DNA of 64,000 bases, taken from NCBI GenBank assembly GCA_036874045.1, contig CM072337.1:7440001-7504000 (forward strand). The letters are read 5' to 3'. The position numbers and the translations under genes were made by a program. Source of the DNA: Cymodocea nodosa (Eukaryota; Streptophyta; Magnoliopsida; Alismatales; Cymodoceaceae). The notes under the pieces were generated by a model. It did no database searches and was not told where the DNA came from. It worked only from the letters and a program-made list of their open reading frames with translations. Below are positions 11,021 to 21,960 of this stretch, piece after piece (positions within the stretch are counted from its first letter, which is position 1; each line of letters opens with the position of its first letter).

Positions 11021-12370
11021 AAGGATAATTTTCCTAATGAACAATTAATGACCATGAACACAATGCCTTAGTATGTAGACATAGTTAATTACTTAGTTAC
11101 TAGTTTAACACCTAAGGATTGGAATAGACAGGATAAGAAATTGTTCTTTTCAAGAGTAAAATATTACTATTAGGAAGACCCATACTTATTTAAGAAATGT
11201 CCTGATTTGGTTTTAAGGAGGTGTGTTCCAAAAACTGAATATCAGAGCATATTGTCTTTCTGCCATAACCAAGCATGTGGAGGGCATTTTGGTTCAGGGA
11301 AAATTGCTGCTAAAATTCTGTAATGTGGATTTTATTGGCCAACACTATTCAAAGATGCTCATAAATATTGCTTAAGTTGTTTAAAATGTCAACAAATAGG
11401 AAGAATATCGAAGAGGAATATGATGCCTCTTAATCCTATTGTTGAGGTTGAAATCTTTGATGTGTAGGGAATAGATTTTATGGGTCCATTTCCTATGTCT
11501 AATCAATTTAATTATATATTTTTGGGGGTGGATTATGTATCTAAATAGATAAAAGCTATTCCTATAAAAACTAATGACAATAAAGTGATAATACATTTTA
11601 TAAGAACTAATATAATTGCCAGATTTGGAATACCTAAAGCTATTATCAGTGATAGAGGAACTCATTTCTATAATAGAAGTTTTGAAGCCTTAATGAAGAA
11701 ATATGGAGTAAATCACAAAATTGCAACATCATATCATCTGCAAACAAGTGGACAAGTAGAAAGTGCAAACAAACAAATTAAGTTAATTTTAGAAAAAGTA
11801 GTAAATCCTACTAGAAAAGATTGGGCTAATAGATTAATAGATGCACTTTGGGCTTATAGAACTACTTATAAGACAAACTTAGGTATGTCACCTTTTAGGC
11901 TAGTATATAGAAAAAGTTGTCATTTACTAGTTGAAATTGAACATAAAGCTTATTGGGCATTAAAAACTCTAAACACAAATTTAAATCAAGCTGATGAGAA
12001 TAGAAAAATACAATTGATTGAATTAGAAGAATTTAGGAATGAAGCTTATTCGAAAACTGTAAGAGAAAAAGAGAAATTGAAGTTCTGGCATGACAAGAAA
12101 ATTATTCCAAAAATCATTGAAATAGGATAAGAAGTATATCTTTACATGACTAGACTCCATAACCATCTAGGAAAATTAAGATCCAGGTGGGCAGGACCTT
12201 ACATAATTTGAAATATTTATTCTTATGGAGTTATTGAAATTGAAAATCTTAAAAATCAGAATATATTTAAAGTAAATGGAAAAAGACTTAGACCTATTTT
12301 GAAAATACCAAAAAGTTCATTTAGAATTATAGAAGAAGTAAGAGTAGAGGACTACTCGAGGTTTACTTAG
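11021..12370 (+). pseudogene. Integrase (element B)
   Basis: A zinc-binding HHCC segment (CLSCLKCQQ near 11370) is followed by the DDE core: GIDFMGPFP (first Asp), ISDRGTHF (second Asp) and SGQVESAN (Glu, retained here). The C-terminal part includes LWAYRTTYKT, SPFRLVY and the RWAGPY/VNGKRLRP segment, with a stop at 12368-12370. There are several Trp-to-stop changes (for example near 11466 and 11547) and a TAA at about 11321 that is also present in element A. The open portion is 11585-12130. Confidence 0.85.
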
Positions 12371-13099
12371 TAAGAAATTTTCTAAGTATATATATATATA
12401 TAATAAAATAAAACTTATTTAAACATAGTCACGGTTCAACCAAAAGGAATTATCGGTTCTACCGAAACATATTTTAAAAGAAAAAAATCATTGCAATTCA
12501 ACTGATAGGATCCATCAGTCTAACCAGAACATAAAAACATAAAAAATCTATATATTATATTTAGTATAGTGTCGGTGTTACCGAAGTATAGTATTGGTTC
12601 AACCGATAGAGAGAAAAAAATAAATAAATAAAAATTCGGTTCAATCGAGGAATATAACGATTTGACCAAAATTTTAAAATGTTCAAAAATTAAGAGTCGG
12701 TTAGACCGAAAATTCTTTGGTCTTGATCGAAGTAAAAATTATTATTATAAGTATTTTTTTTTAGGTATAACTTTACAGAAAGTCTGTTGAGTTACACATA
12801 ACTCAACGAACTTACTCTGTTGAGTCTAGGATAAGTTAACGAACTCACCCCATTGAGTTAACTATAACTCAATAGAATACTGTAGTTAAGTCCACGGACT
12901 AAGTCTGTGGAGTTAATCGTAATTCCACGGAGAGGTAAATGAGAGAGCGAGTGTTTTGCGAGGGAAATGACCTAATTACTCGTTTAAACTTAGGACTTAT
13001 TTATACTAAACTTAGGGTTTGGGGGCATTATCCATAGAATCATTTAGAACTTAGAACAGTAGAGATTAGAGCAATTCCATTCCATTTCGTAACTCTACG
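12371..13099 (+). repeat. Spacer between integrase and env-like ORF with two palindrome arrays
   Basis: Noncoding. Positions 12430-12735 hold dispersed, degenerate CGGTT-N-ACCGA palindromes 20-60 bp apart in AT-rich sequence. Positions 12783-12925 hold GTTGAGTTA/TAACTCAAC palindromes and CCACGGA/TCCGTGG variants. The last 170 bp are probably the leader of the env-like ORF. Element A has the same layout (23184-23778). Confidence 0.7.
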
Positions 13100-15358
13100 A
13101 TGAGAAAGATGACACTAGAATTCTGGGAGGACACTGTTGACACATCAGAATTTCTTAAAGATTTGGAAGAATGGCACACAAGGCAGAAGATCAGAAATAC
13201 GACAAGGGAAAAAGAGCTACAAAAGGTAAAATCTGACCTTTTCTACTAGAGAAAAGCGTTAGTAGATTTAGGTATACAAATACCTCAGATTATGGAAACG
13301 AGAATCAAAGTGGCTACGGAAGTTGTTGTAAACAGAGAAAGACGAATCAAGCCAAATAACGAAGTTGCCCTAGAATTGATCCAACGTAAGTCCCGGTTCT
13401 GGTTCAAAACATGCATAGGTAGATGGGCTCAGCGAACAATCTAGGAGCAACAAAGGAAAGGAAATGAAGAACTGGCAACTGAAGAACAAGAGGAACCGAC
13501 TACTGAAAGACTTGTCCCTAAGGAACAGCAGCCCGAGCCTTTAGTTCCACCACCAAGGTTGTTAGAAAGAGCAGCAATTTTGGGACCTTCTACTGAGGAA
13601 GAATTAAAAGAATTTCAAGAACTAGTTCAAATTAGAAAACACCAAGGAGAACCAAAAGAGTTGGCAGTAGCTATAGCACATCTGGTGTTTGATGTACGAT
13701 GCAAAAAGAGGGTTGCAGAAAAGTTGAAAGCCCAATACAAAATTAAAGATGAATAGCATCAAGAAGCCACCACTAGACCTACTACAAGAGGAGCTGAAGT
13801 TGGTTCTTTGAGACCAGCAATTATAGAAAAAGTTAAACAAGAAGAGCTAGTACCTTTAGCTCGAGGGCCTGTAGAGCCTATTTTTGTAGATTTAATCTCA
13901 AAAAAAGAAGAGGAAGACCAGACATAATTAATCAAAAGAAGGAAAGGAAAAAAGATAATGCCTGAACATTAAGAAGAGATTAAATCTGAGATGCAAATAT
14001 CAGTAGAGCATGTAAAGCAAATTTTTGTAAACCTACTATCCAATTTTGAGGAGGAGCAATAGTAGTAGCAAGAGCAAAGAGAAGAAGAAAAACAAGCAGA
14101 AACTAATCTACAACCTATACAAATAGAAGAAACAAAAATTAGGATAGAAGTTGATTTGCCCGTAACTCCATCCCAATCTACCACAGAATCAGAAAGAATA
14201 GTGACAATGTAGATTGGTAGTCAAGACAAAGAGGAAAAAGAAGAAACTAAACAAGAAGCTAAACAAGTACATATTGAATAGGAAGGCAATGACTCGACAG
14301 ATTCCACTGAAGAGCAAAGAACTCTTCAGCAAATTTTAGAAAGAATTCAAGACAGAGTGGAGAGTTCTGCCAACTCACTACCATAGATAGAAGCAAAAGA
14401 AAAAATGCAGGAATCTCTAGAGCATTTTCAGTCAATTCAAGTTCAGCACATGGAAGAGGAAGTTCAAGAACAAACCCCTCTAGAGCAACAAATTCAAATT
14501 CCTGACCCGACTGAAGCAACAGTTTTAAATGAAGTACACTTTTGGAGTTAGGAAGCATATAATAAATAACAAGAGATTAGGGGTTATGATATCATATACA
14601 GTAGACCAGTAAATTGGGACAGGATGCAAGAAATTAAGGATTTATTTGAGTTCCAAGGTCCACTGCAGTTTATTTCTCAATAGAGAGGACATGTAGTATA
14701 TGAGAATCTAGTATCCTACTTCTATGCAAATTTAGGAGAAAGAGAAAGAGAATTAATTTCCAACGTGGAGCAAGCTGATGTACAGATAACTCCAGAGCTT
14801 CTCCACAACATTTTAGGACTAAAGAATGAAGGAATAGAAATTTTGGAAAGCACAACTACATTCGAGTGGATAGAACAAATAATAAAGGATTGTTTAGCTA
14901 TCAATCCTGGTGTGCCATTATTAAATAGACTGAAGCACTTAAATGGTAAAGCACACATGATAGCTAACATTTTGATTAAGAATGTCTACCAACGATAAGG
15001 CCATGATATAGAACTAAGTCAATTTATCAAATGGGCCACGTATGTAGTTGTGAACAGAATTCAAATTAATTACTTTGCAGTTTTTATCTCCAAGCTGAGA
15101 ATAGTAAAGAAGAAACTATTTTATGAAGATTTGATTCCACTACTGATGGTGGACTGTATTGACTTCACAAAATGGACATCTGAAAGGATAAAATCAAGAG
15201 CCATTTTAGTGAAGGAATGCAAAAACTACAATTATATTGATGCTGAGATTGTTGAACCTTCTAGAGGCATTATAGGAGCTATAGAGAGGATAAACCAATT
15301 AGAGCACTAATTAGAAAAGCTCCAAAAGCAAGTAGATGAACTTAGGAAGAAAGATTAA
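13100..15358 (+). pseudogene. Env-like ORF (element B)
   Basis: This is one reading frame of about 750 codons interrupted mainly by TAG/TAA/TGA substitutions. The ATG at 13100 lies in a context shared with the copies at 23779, 55207 and 63618. In order, it has an acidic and coiled N-terminal part, a Pro/Glu-rich linker, a KLKAQYKIK motif, and a long Glu/Gln-rich middle. It then has a conserved C-terminal domain (from about 14530) with EVHFWS, GYDIIYSRPVNW, LGLKNEG, LKHLNGKAHM, VVNRIQIN, LFYEDLIP and FTKWTS, and a terminal coiled coil. It resembles the putative plant transposon protein family found behind pol in Athila-type elements. I see no signal peptide, fusion peptide or membrane anchor, so an envelope role is unproven. 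Confidence 0.7.
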
Positions 15359-15964
15359 ATTGTATTGTTTGTCTACTTGTATTTTATTTGTATGAAAAAT
15401 ATTTGATAGATTGTAATGTAAATTATTCATATAAATGAATGTATGTTTTTTAGATATTTTTGCATTAGTATTGGAGAATGATGTAATGGATGAACTATCT
15501 TGAATATTATATAACTGTTTGAACAATGTGCAAGACTGTTTAAAAGATTTATAAATTTTATGAATGACAAGATTAAATGCAAGATAACTGGTTAATGCCT
15601 GAAAATATCTACATGCTACAAAGTAAAATGTAAATTCTACATAACATAAAATGAATTGCAAGTTAAAAATACATATCATGATTAGATTTAAATGAGTTTA
15701 ATTAGAACACTGCAGTAATGACATGTATTTAACTTTATTTAAGTTGACAAAATGCAGGAGAGAAAAAAATATAGAAGTTTATGTTTCAGACTGGTATGTA
15801 ATTAATCTTCTACTATTTTACTTTATGTTAAGAGTTTATGAGCACATAGATTCGTTCTCCTAACACTAAATGATTAGTAAGAACACCTACACAAGATTAT
15901 TCAACATAGAGATGTATTGAAATATTTTATGAATTGAACTTTAACGAAATCCTTAGGGGTGTAG
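15359..15964 (+). other. 3' spacer of element B, cut at the LTR of element A
   Basis: Noncoding sequence homologous to 26009-27066 with its central part missing. It contains a donor-like GGTATGTAATTAATC also present at 26913. It ends at GGGGTGTAG, the point just before the capsid ORF in element A, and is followed directly by an LTR start with no purine tract. Confidence 0.6.
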
Positions 15965-16322
15965 TGTTTAGAATGAAAAAGTGCATATTATTAACGGTTA
16001 AATGATGGTTAATTGCATAATATCTAGCTTATCATATAAGAATTAAGCCATTATGTTATAATTGCACTGTTATATGCTTTAATTGAAGAATTTGCTTAAT
16101 GTGGGGGAATTAATGTTAATTTAGTACATTTATGAACTGTCGGTAAGTTGCAAGCTGTGAAATTCTTAAGTATCCAAATTTTCTAATATTTCGAACAGTT
16201 ATGTTTAACATACCGAACATTTTTGGACAGTTATGTTTAATAGATCGAACATGTAATGGATAGTTATGTTTAAATTACCGAACAGTTATGTTTTGAGAGA
16301 ATATTTTATTATTTCCTGAAGT

Positions 16323-16744
16323 ACACGTGTCGAAACCATAATGAATGACTTAAGTGAACTTTCGGTGAGTTATCTATAACTATCCGAAATTGCAACTAGG
16401 CATCGGATAGTTATCCTTGTAACTATCTGAAATCTCTTTTTATTTAGAAAATAGCTAAGGACACGTGTCATGTTCTGGGAAAGTGACATAAGTGGATTTT
16501 CGATGAGTTAGCTGTAACTATCTGAAATGCATCTGAGCATCGGATAGTTAGACCTATAACTCTCTGAAATGTTATTTTATGATTAAACTGCTGCTGACAT
16601 GTGTCGAGATCTGGTGGATTTACTTAAGTTATATATCAGTGAGTTATTAGTAACTATCTGAAATGCATCTGAGCATCAGATAGTTAAGTTTACAAGTATT
16701 CGAAATGCACTTGAGCATCGAATAGTTAAATTTATGCACGTGTT
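16323..16744 (+). repeat. Three ~137-bp units, each with a G-box and a hairpin
   Basis: ACACGTGTC-type sites lie at 16323, 16461, 16597 (ACATGTGTC) and 16736 (GCACGTGTT), 136-139 bp apart. Between them each unit has a near-perfect inverted repeat of TAACTATCCGA and TCGGATAGTTA around a loop containing ATGCATCTGAGCA. The array recurs at 31750-32170 and on the minus strand at about 54350-54770. CACGTG is a core bound by plant bZIP and bHLH factors; a role in LTR promoter response is inferred. Confidence 0.75.
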
Positions 16745-17048
16745 GAATTTAAATGCTTTAGAATATCACGTGAGATGCACATGTTTAACTCGTTAAGTTA
16801 GCATAACTCTACGCGTTGAGTTACATGAATATTACACTAAGGTAACGCGTTTTGTTAGTAACTTATTTCTTTATATTTTCTAATATGCCACTGTAGCGAT
16901 TGCAAGAACAGACAGTTGGAAGAGAAAAACCACGTTTGCACATATCATGCAGGAATTCAATCGCACAGGGAGAAGAAAGCATCGCCGTTGATATGAATGA
17001 AGGAAATCCAACTGACCATTTAAGCAGAAGTAGTTACTACTGAAGAAA

Positions 17049-17055
17049 TATAAAA
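17049..17055 (+). promoter_or_regulatory. LTR TATA box of element A
   Basis: TATAAAA in the conserved ATATAAAAGA context, downstream of the G-box array. Confidence 0.5.
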
Positions 17056-17876
17056 GAAAAGAGAAAAAAAGAAGAAGTGTGTGATCGATGGACGGACAGT
17101 GTGTGTTGAGGAGGATCGGCGTCGCAATTCTCTGAAGTACCACACCAACCATCATCATCACCATCACCACACCATAATCACCAACCATCGGAGGTCTGTG
17201 AGGATACTTGCCTGATGTCGGGTCGATTCTGAGCCAAACACAGTGCTTGACAACCATTGTGAGGAGTGATCGCGTCGCGGGAAGGGAAGTCATTTTCACC
17301 AAGCGCCGACTCATATTTCAGGAGATCGTAAAGCTTTTAGCCTTAGCTTTGGGTTGATGCCTGTATGCTGAAGAGGAGATCATCTTGCAATTCTGGACTC
17401 GCGATTCTATAGGGAGAGGAAACAGAATTGTAAGTGGTTTAATTTTCAGTGGTGTAATCGTGTTGCAAGTAGTGTCAGAAGTATTTACTGTCAAGTGAGA
17501 TTACTTTACATTTCACCTGTCGCCCATTTCCATGTTCATATTAAAACAAAAATACCAAAAACAATTTATCTATGTTTGTATGTTGTATTTGAGTATTGTA
17601 TTGTTTGTGTTGTATCGTGATTAATGTTATCTTTGTCAGTGTTGTGATTGTTTTTTGTTTATTTTAGTTTTATAGTTTACTGAAATTGGTTCGTTCAAAA
17701 GACATAAAGATTTTAGTGGTTACTGTTTGAATTATCTAAATGTTAGTATTGCTTAATGATAAATCCAATGTTAACTAACATTAAAGAGCTTAATTTATGT
17801 TATTTACAATCTATGGAATTGCCCAATGGTTGTCCGAATTCCTCTATAAATAGCAGTATTAAAAAGAAAAGACAGG

Positions 17877-17972
17877 CTCGTGGAGTTAACTTAAGTCCAC
17901 GAGGTTAGTCCGTTGAGTTATCCATAACTCAACAAACTTAGTCCGTTGAGTTAGCTGTAATTCAACAGAGAG
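17877..17972 (+). repeat. GTTGAGTTA/TAACTCAAC palindrome cluster in LTR
   Basis: Alternating GTTGAGTTA and TAACTCAAC words, and their CTCGTGGAGTTAA / TTAAGTCCACGAG relatives, form three successive hairpins. The same cluster is found in every gypsy LTR here and in the internal spacers, and related words occur in the copia LTRs. Confidence 0.7.
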
Positions 17973-18215
17973 CTTATTGAATATATAAATTTGATTTTTA
18001 ACAAGCAAACAATTCTCAAGTTCGTCAGCAATTCCCTATGGGATCGACCTGTACTTGCACACTAATACAATAGACACTATACACTTGCAGTTAAAGTACA
18101 AATTGGAATTAATATCTAAATTGTATTAAAGGTTGTTTGTTTACTTCTAAAAGAAAGAATAGGCATAAAGATAAATTAACTAAGTAAAAATAGAAGTAAC
18201 AAATCCAAGTTTTTC

Positions 18216-18267
18216 TAGTGTAGTGCTGGGAAAACCCAAACAAGTTTTACGACGTCGTTGTTGGGGA
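18216..18267 (+). other. Primer-binding site of element A plus a PBS-like copy inside the LTR
   Basis: The likely working PBS is 18250-18267, CGACGTCGTTGTTGGGGA, which matches the tRNA-Asp complement at 13 of 18 positions, 7 nt after the LTR end. A second, more degenerate copy (TAGTGTAGTGCTGGGA, 18216-18231) lies inside the LTR behind its own AAATCCA end. This suggests that a past reverse-transcription or recombination event added about 35 bp including an old PBS to the LTR. Confidence 0.65.
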
Positions 18268-18283
18268 ATTGAATTGAATTGAA

Positions 18284-19309
18284 TTGAATGGATATAAGCA
18301 ACTGTTAGAGCTGTTTCGTTTTAATAGCCAGAGTTGTGTGTTTTCTTCTGTAATTGAGAATATGACATATGCTTATGCTCAAAGATTTTTGAAACCTGTA
18401 GTTAGCATATGTGAATTCTACAATTCTGAAGGACACGACATTTCTGATTGTTTGAAACTAAGACATTTACAGATGGTTAGATCCCATGAACAACAAATGA
18501 ATTATCCTCAATATAATAGAGCCGAGTATGAGAATCCTATAGTTTACCCAACTGATGGTCAGTATAGAATGTGTAATATGATGAGAGACACTGAAGTTTG
18601 GGATAGCTAGGACAGACTAGAGCATAGTATAGAGCAAAATTTGGACAAACTGGAATACTTTATGTGTCAACAACAAGAAGTCAACCAATTAAACTATAAG
18701 GAAGCGTATTCAGAACCTAAACAGGATATAATTTACGAAACTGAAAAAAACATAAAGAAAATTGATCAAAAATTGAATGCAATGAAATTAGATGATCTGG
18801 AAACAAAATTAAAAGCATTAGACGAAAATGCAATGAAAATACAAGTTATGCAATAGGGCAATGAAAATTATAATGTTATAAACCTACATAATTTGTAAAA
18901 TATATAACAAATAGAAAATATCAATGCAAGAGAATTTAAAGATTGCACTTTAAAACTAAAAACAATTGAAGATCATAATCACGAAAATGATATACAAAAA
19001 CATCATGAAAGTAACGAAAATCTGGAAGATGTATGTGTAACATTAAGATCTGGAACTGATATACCCCCAAGAACTCAAAATGAAAATGATATGAAGATGG
19101 ATAAGAGTAAAAATCAAAATGATAATGAAAATGTAATAGCTGAAAATCTAGAAATCACTAAAGAACAATCTGAATCTGCGAATGAAGCTAAAAATGATCA
19201 AACAAATCAACTGAAAGAAAAAGAGTCTTTGAAATCAAAATCTTTAGCACCCTATCCTGAAAGATTACAACAAACAATTCCTGAAAAATAAGAAAAAATT
19301 AGAGAAATT
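18284..19309 (+). pseudogene. Zinc-knuckle/coiled-coil gag-like ORF (element A)
   Basis: Same product as at 1-381. The reading frame is the one used by protease to integrase, so the polyprotein was probably continuous. The start could be the ATG at 18284 or the one at 18362, which matches the other copies. The knuckle has its second Cys changed to Tyr. After a TAG at 18608 the frame continues with a helical segment (18641-18856) and a Lys/Asn/Glu-rich part containing the end-of-gag-like TLRSGTDIPP motif. At least five stops are present. Confidence 0.75.
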
Positions 19310-20260
19310 TTTGAAAAAGTACAAGTTAACATTCCTTTGTTAAATCTATTGTAGAAAATGCCACCTTGTGCTAAATTTCTTAAGGATTGGTGTACTAAGA
19401 AAAGAGAGCGAAAAGTTCTTAGAAAGGTCTTTTTAGCTGAGCAAAGTAGTTCCCTATTTCTGCCACAAATTCCTAAAAAGTTATCTAATCCTGGAATCCC
19501 TGTTATATCATGCACCATAGGAAATACCATTCTAGAAAGAACCTTAATAGACTTAGGTGCAGGTATAAATGTTATGCCAAGTGATATATTTGCATCCTTA
19601 GGATTAGAAGGCTTAACTCCTACTAGTACGGTTATTCAATTAGCTGATAGAAGTATAAGATACCCTAGAGGAAAAATAGAGGATGTCTTAATTAAAATCA
19701 AAAATTTTATATATCCTATTGACATTGTAATTTTGGATTCCCAACAAATTAAGCATAAAAATGGTGATACATCTTTAATTTTGGGAATGCCATTTTTAGC
19801 AACATCAAGGGCTGTTATAAATTGTAAAACTGGAGTAATGAAGTTAGCATATGGTAATGAGGATACTCAATTAAATATTTTCAAACCAGAAAGGTTTGAG
19901 GAGTTAGAAATGTCCTTACATACCATAGACTTTTTAGAGGATGAAGGAGATATGTTAGATGATGTGATTTAAGAAGAATTAAATAGGCAAATCAATTCTG
20001 AAATTTTAGAAGAAAGTGAAAGCATAAATATAGAAGGAGATCAGGAAGAGATTAATTTAAAAAATGATGATGTTCAATTAGGAGCTCTAGCTTATGATGG
20101 GCAGCATTTAGACTTAAAACGTTTACCTCCTGAATTAACCTATATATTTCTAGAAGACAAACGAACCTGTCCAATCATTATTGCTTCAGATTTAAAAGAG
20201 AATCAAATAGCTAAATTAAAAGATGTAGTAAAAAGTTATAAAGAAGCAATAGGATGGACT
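19310..20260 (+). pseudogene. Aspartic protease and linker (element A)
   Basis: Open from 19358 to 19972. The active-site motif D-L-G-A is intact (19550-19561), unlike in copies B and D. It is followed by NVMPSDIFASLGLEGL, LADRSIRYPRGKIEDVLIKI, LILGMPFLAT and an acidic linker. A CAA-to-TAA change ends the ORF at 19970-19972, and the same frame continues to the RT. It would process the Gag-Pol precursor. Confidence 0.85.
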
Positions 20261-21325
20261 ATGACTAATATAAAAGGGTTAAGTTCAACTTTATGTTGTC
20301 ACCACATATATTTAGAAGAGAATGCTAAACCTATTAGAATTCCTGAGAGGAGATTAAATCCAAACCTTAAAGAAGTAGTCAGGAAGGAGATAGTTAAATG
20401 GTTAGATAATGATATAATTTATCCGATTTCTGATAGCTCGTGGGTTAGTCCAATCCATGTTGTTCCCAAGAAATTAGGATTAACAGTTATTAGGAATGAA
20501 AGTCAAGACTTGATACCTACTAGAATTCAATCAGGCTGGAGAGTATGTATAGACTATAGAAAGCTGAATGCTGTGACTAGGAAAGATCATTTTCCTTTAT
20601 CTTTTATAGATCAAATGCTGGAAAGATTAGCAGGGCAAGAATATTTTTGTTTCCTAGATGGGTATTCAGGGTATAATCAAATTCCAGTAGCATTAGAGGA
20701 TCAAGAGAAAACAACTTTCACCTGTCCTAATGGAACTTATGCTTTTAAAAGAATGCCATTCAGATTATGCAATGCGCTAGCTACCTTTCAAAGATGTGTG
20801 CAGGGCATATTTACTGGAATGACTGAAGATTTTTTAGAAATATTTATGGATGATTTTACTGTATATGGCAACTCATATGAAGTGTGTTTAAGCAACTTAG
20901 ACCAAATATTAAAACGCTGTGTGGAAAAATATCTGGTTTTAAATTGGGAAAAATGTCACTTCATGGTTAAACAAGGAATAGTCTTAGGGCATGTTGTTTC
21001 TAAAAAAGGGTTGGAAGTAGGTAAAGCTAAAATAGAAGTAATTTCTAATCTACCAGAACCTAAATCAGTAAAAGATATTAGATCATTTCTAGGACATGCT
21101 GGTTTTTATAGAAGATTTATTAAAGACTTTAGCAAGATAGCTAGACCTTTAACTAATTTATTAAAAAATGTTCCATTTAACTTTGATAAAAATTGCAAGG
21201 AAGCATTTTTCAGACTTAAGACTAGCTTAATTTCAACTCCTATAATTCAAGCACCTGATTGGAACCATCCATTTGAGTTAATGTGCGATGCTTCTGATTT
21301 TGCTGTAGGAGCAATGTTAGGATAG
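20261..21325 (+). pseudogene. Reverse transcriptase (element A), open through the palm and thumb
   Basis: 354 codons are open. Motifs in order are WLDNDIIYPISDSSWVSPI, VCIDYRKLNAVT (catalytic Asp present), DHFPLSFIDQMLE, FCFLDGYSGYNQI, TFTCPNGTYAFKRMPF, the FMDD catalytic pair, LGHVVSKKGLEV and FLGHAGFYRRFIKDFS. This is typical Ty3/gypsy Athila RT. It ends at a TAG (21323-21325) after DFAVGAMLG. Element B carries the same TAG there, where related elements have Gln. Confidence 0.9.
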
Positions 21326-21960
21326 AAGATAGAAAAATCTCCTAAAGTGATTCATTATGCAAGCAAAACCTTAAATGATGCTCAAGTTAATTACACAACT
21401 ACTGAAAAAGAATTATTAGCTATTGTGTTTGCTTTAGAAAAGTTTAGATCATATCTGATTGGAGCTAAAGTAATAGTATACACGGATCATTCAACTCTAA
21501 AACATCTAATAAAGAAAAAAGAAACTAAACCTAGATTGATCCGATGGATATTATTATTACAAGAATTTGATCTAGAAATTAAAGATAAAAAAGGTTGTGA
21601 GAATGTAGTAGCAGATCATTTATCAAGATTACAAATAGAAAAATCAAATATTGAAATTAAGGATAATTTTCCTGATGAACAATTAATGACCATCATGACA
21701 ATGCCTTGGTATGTAGACATAGTTAATTACTTAGTTACTGGTTTAACACCTAAGGATTGGAATAGACAGGATAAGAAATTGTTTTTCTCAAGAGTAAAAT
21801 ATTACTATTGGGAAGACCCATACTTATTTAAGAAATGTCCTGATCTGGTTTTAAGGAGGTGTGTTCCAGAAACTGAATATTCGAGCATATTGTCTTTCTA
21901 TCATGACCAAGCTTGTGGAGGGCATTTTGGTTCAGGGAAAACTGCTGCAAAAATTCTGTA
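21326..21960 (+). pseudogene. RNase H and start of integrase (element A)
   Basis: The same frame continues after the TAG. RNase H contains [36 protein letters not shown] and [11 protein letters not shown], and is fully open. The start of integrase follows with [13 protein letters not shown] (the His pair of the HHCC finger). The frame stops at TAA 21959-21961 (KIL*CGYIWP), a stop shared with element B. Confidence 0.85.

Larger units (their letters stand above)
15965..18242 (+). repeat. 5' LTR of element A (type II)
   Basis: TGTTTAGAATG starts the LTR and CCCAAACA ends it, about 2.28 kb. The same end is confirmed by the target duplication of the solo LTR at 52906-55128. It differs from type I by a tandem array of G-box/hairpin units (16323-16744). 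A degenerate PBS-like stretch (18216-18231) lies just inside the end. Confidence 0.85.

Noticed and set aside
13100-15358. True retroviral envelope gene
   Set aside because: No signal peptide, cleavage site, fusion peptide or transmembrane helix is visible; the name is kept only as positional shorthand.
16323-16744. CRISPR-like array because of regularly spaced repeats
   Set aside because: Units are contiguous 137-bp tandem copies in a plant LTR with no unique spacers and no cas genes.
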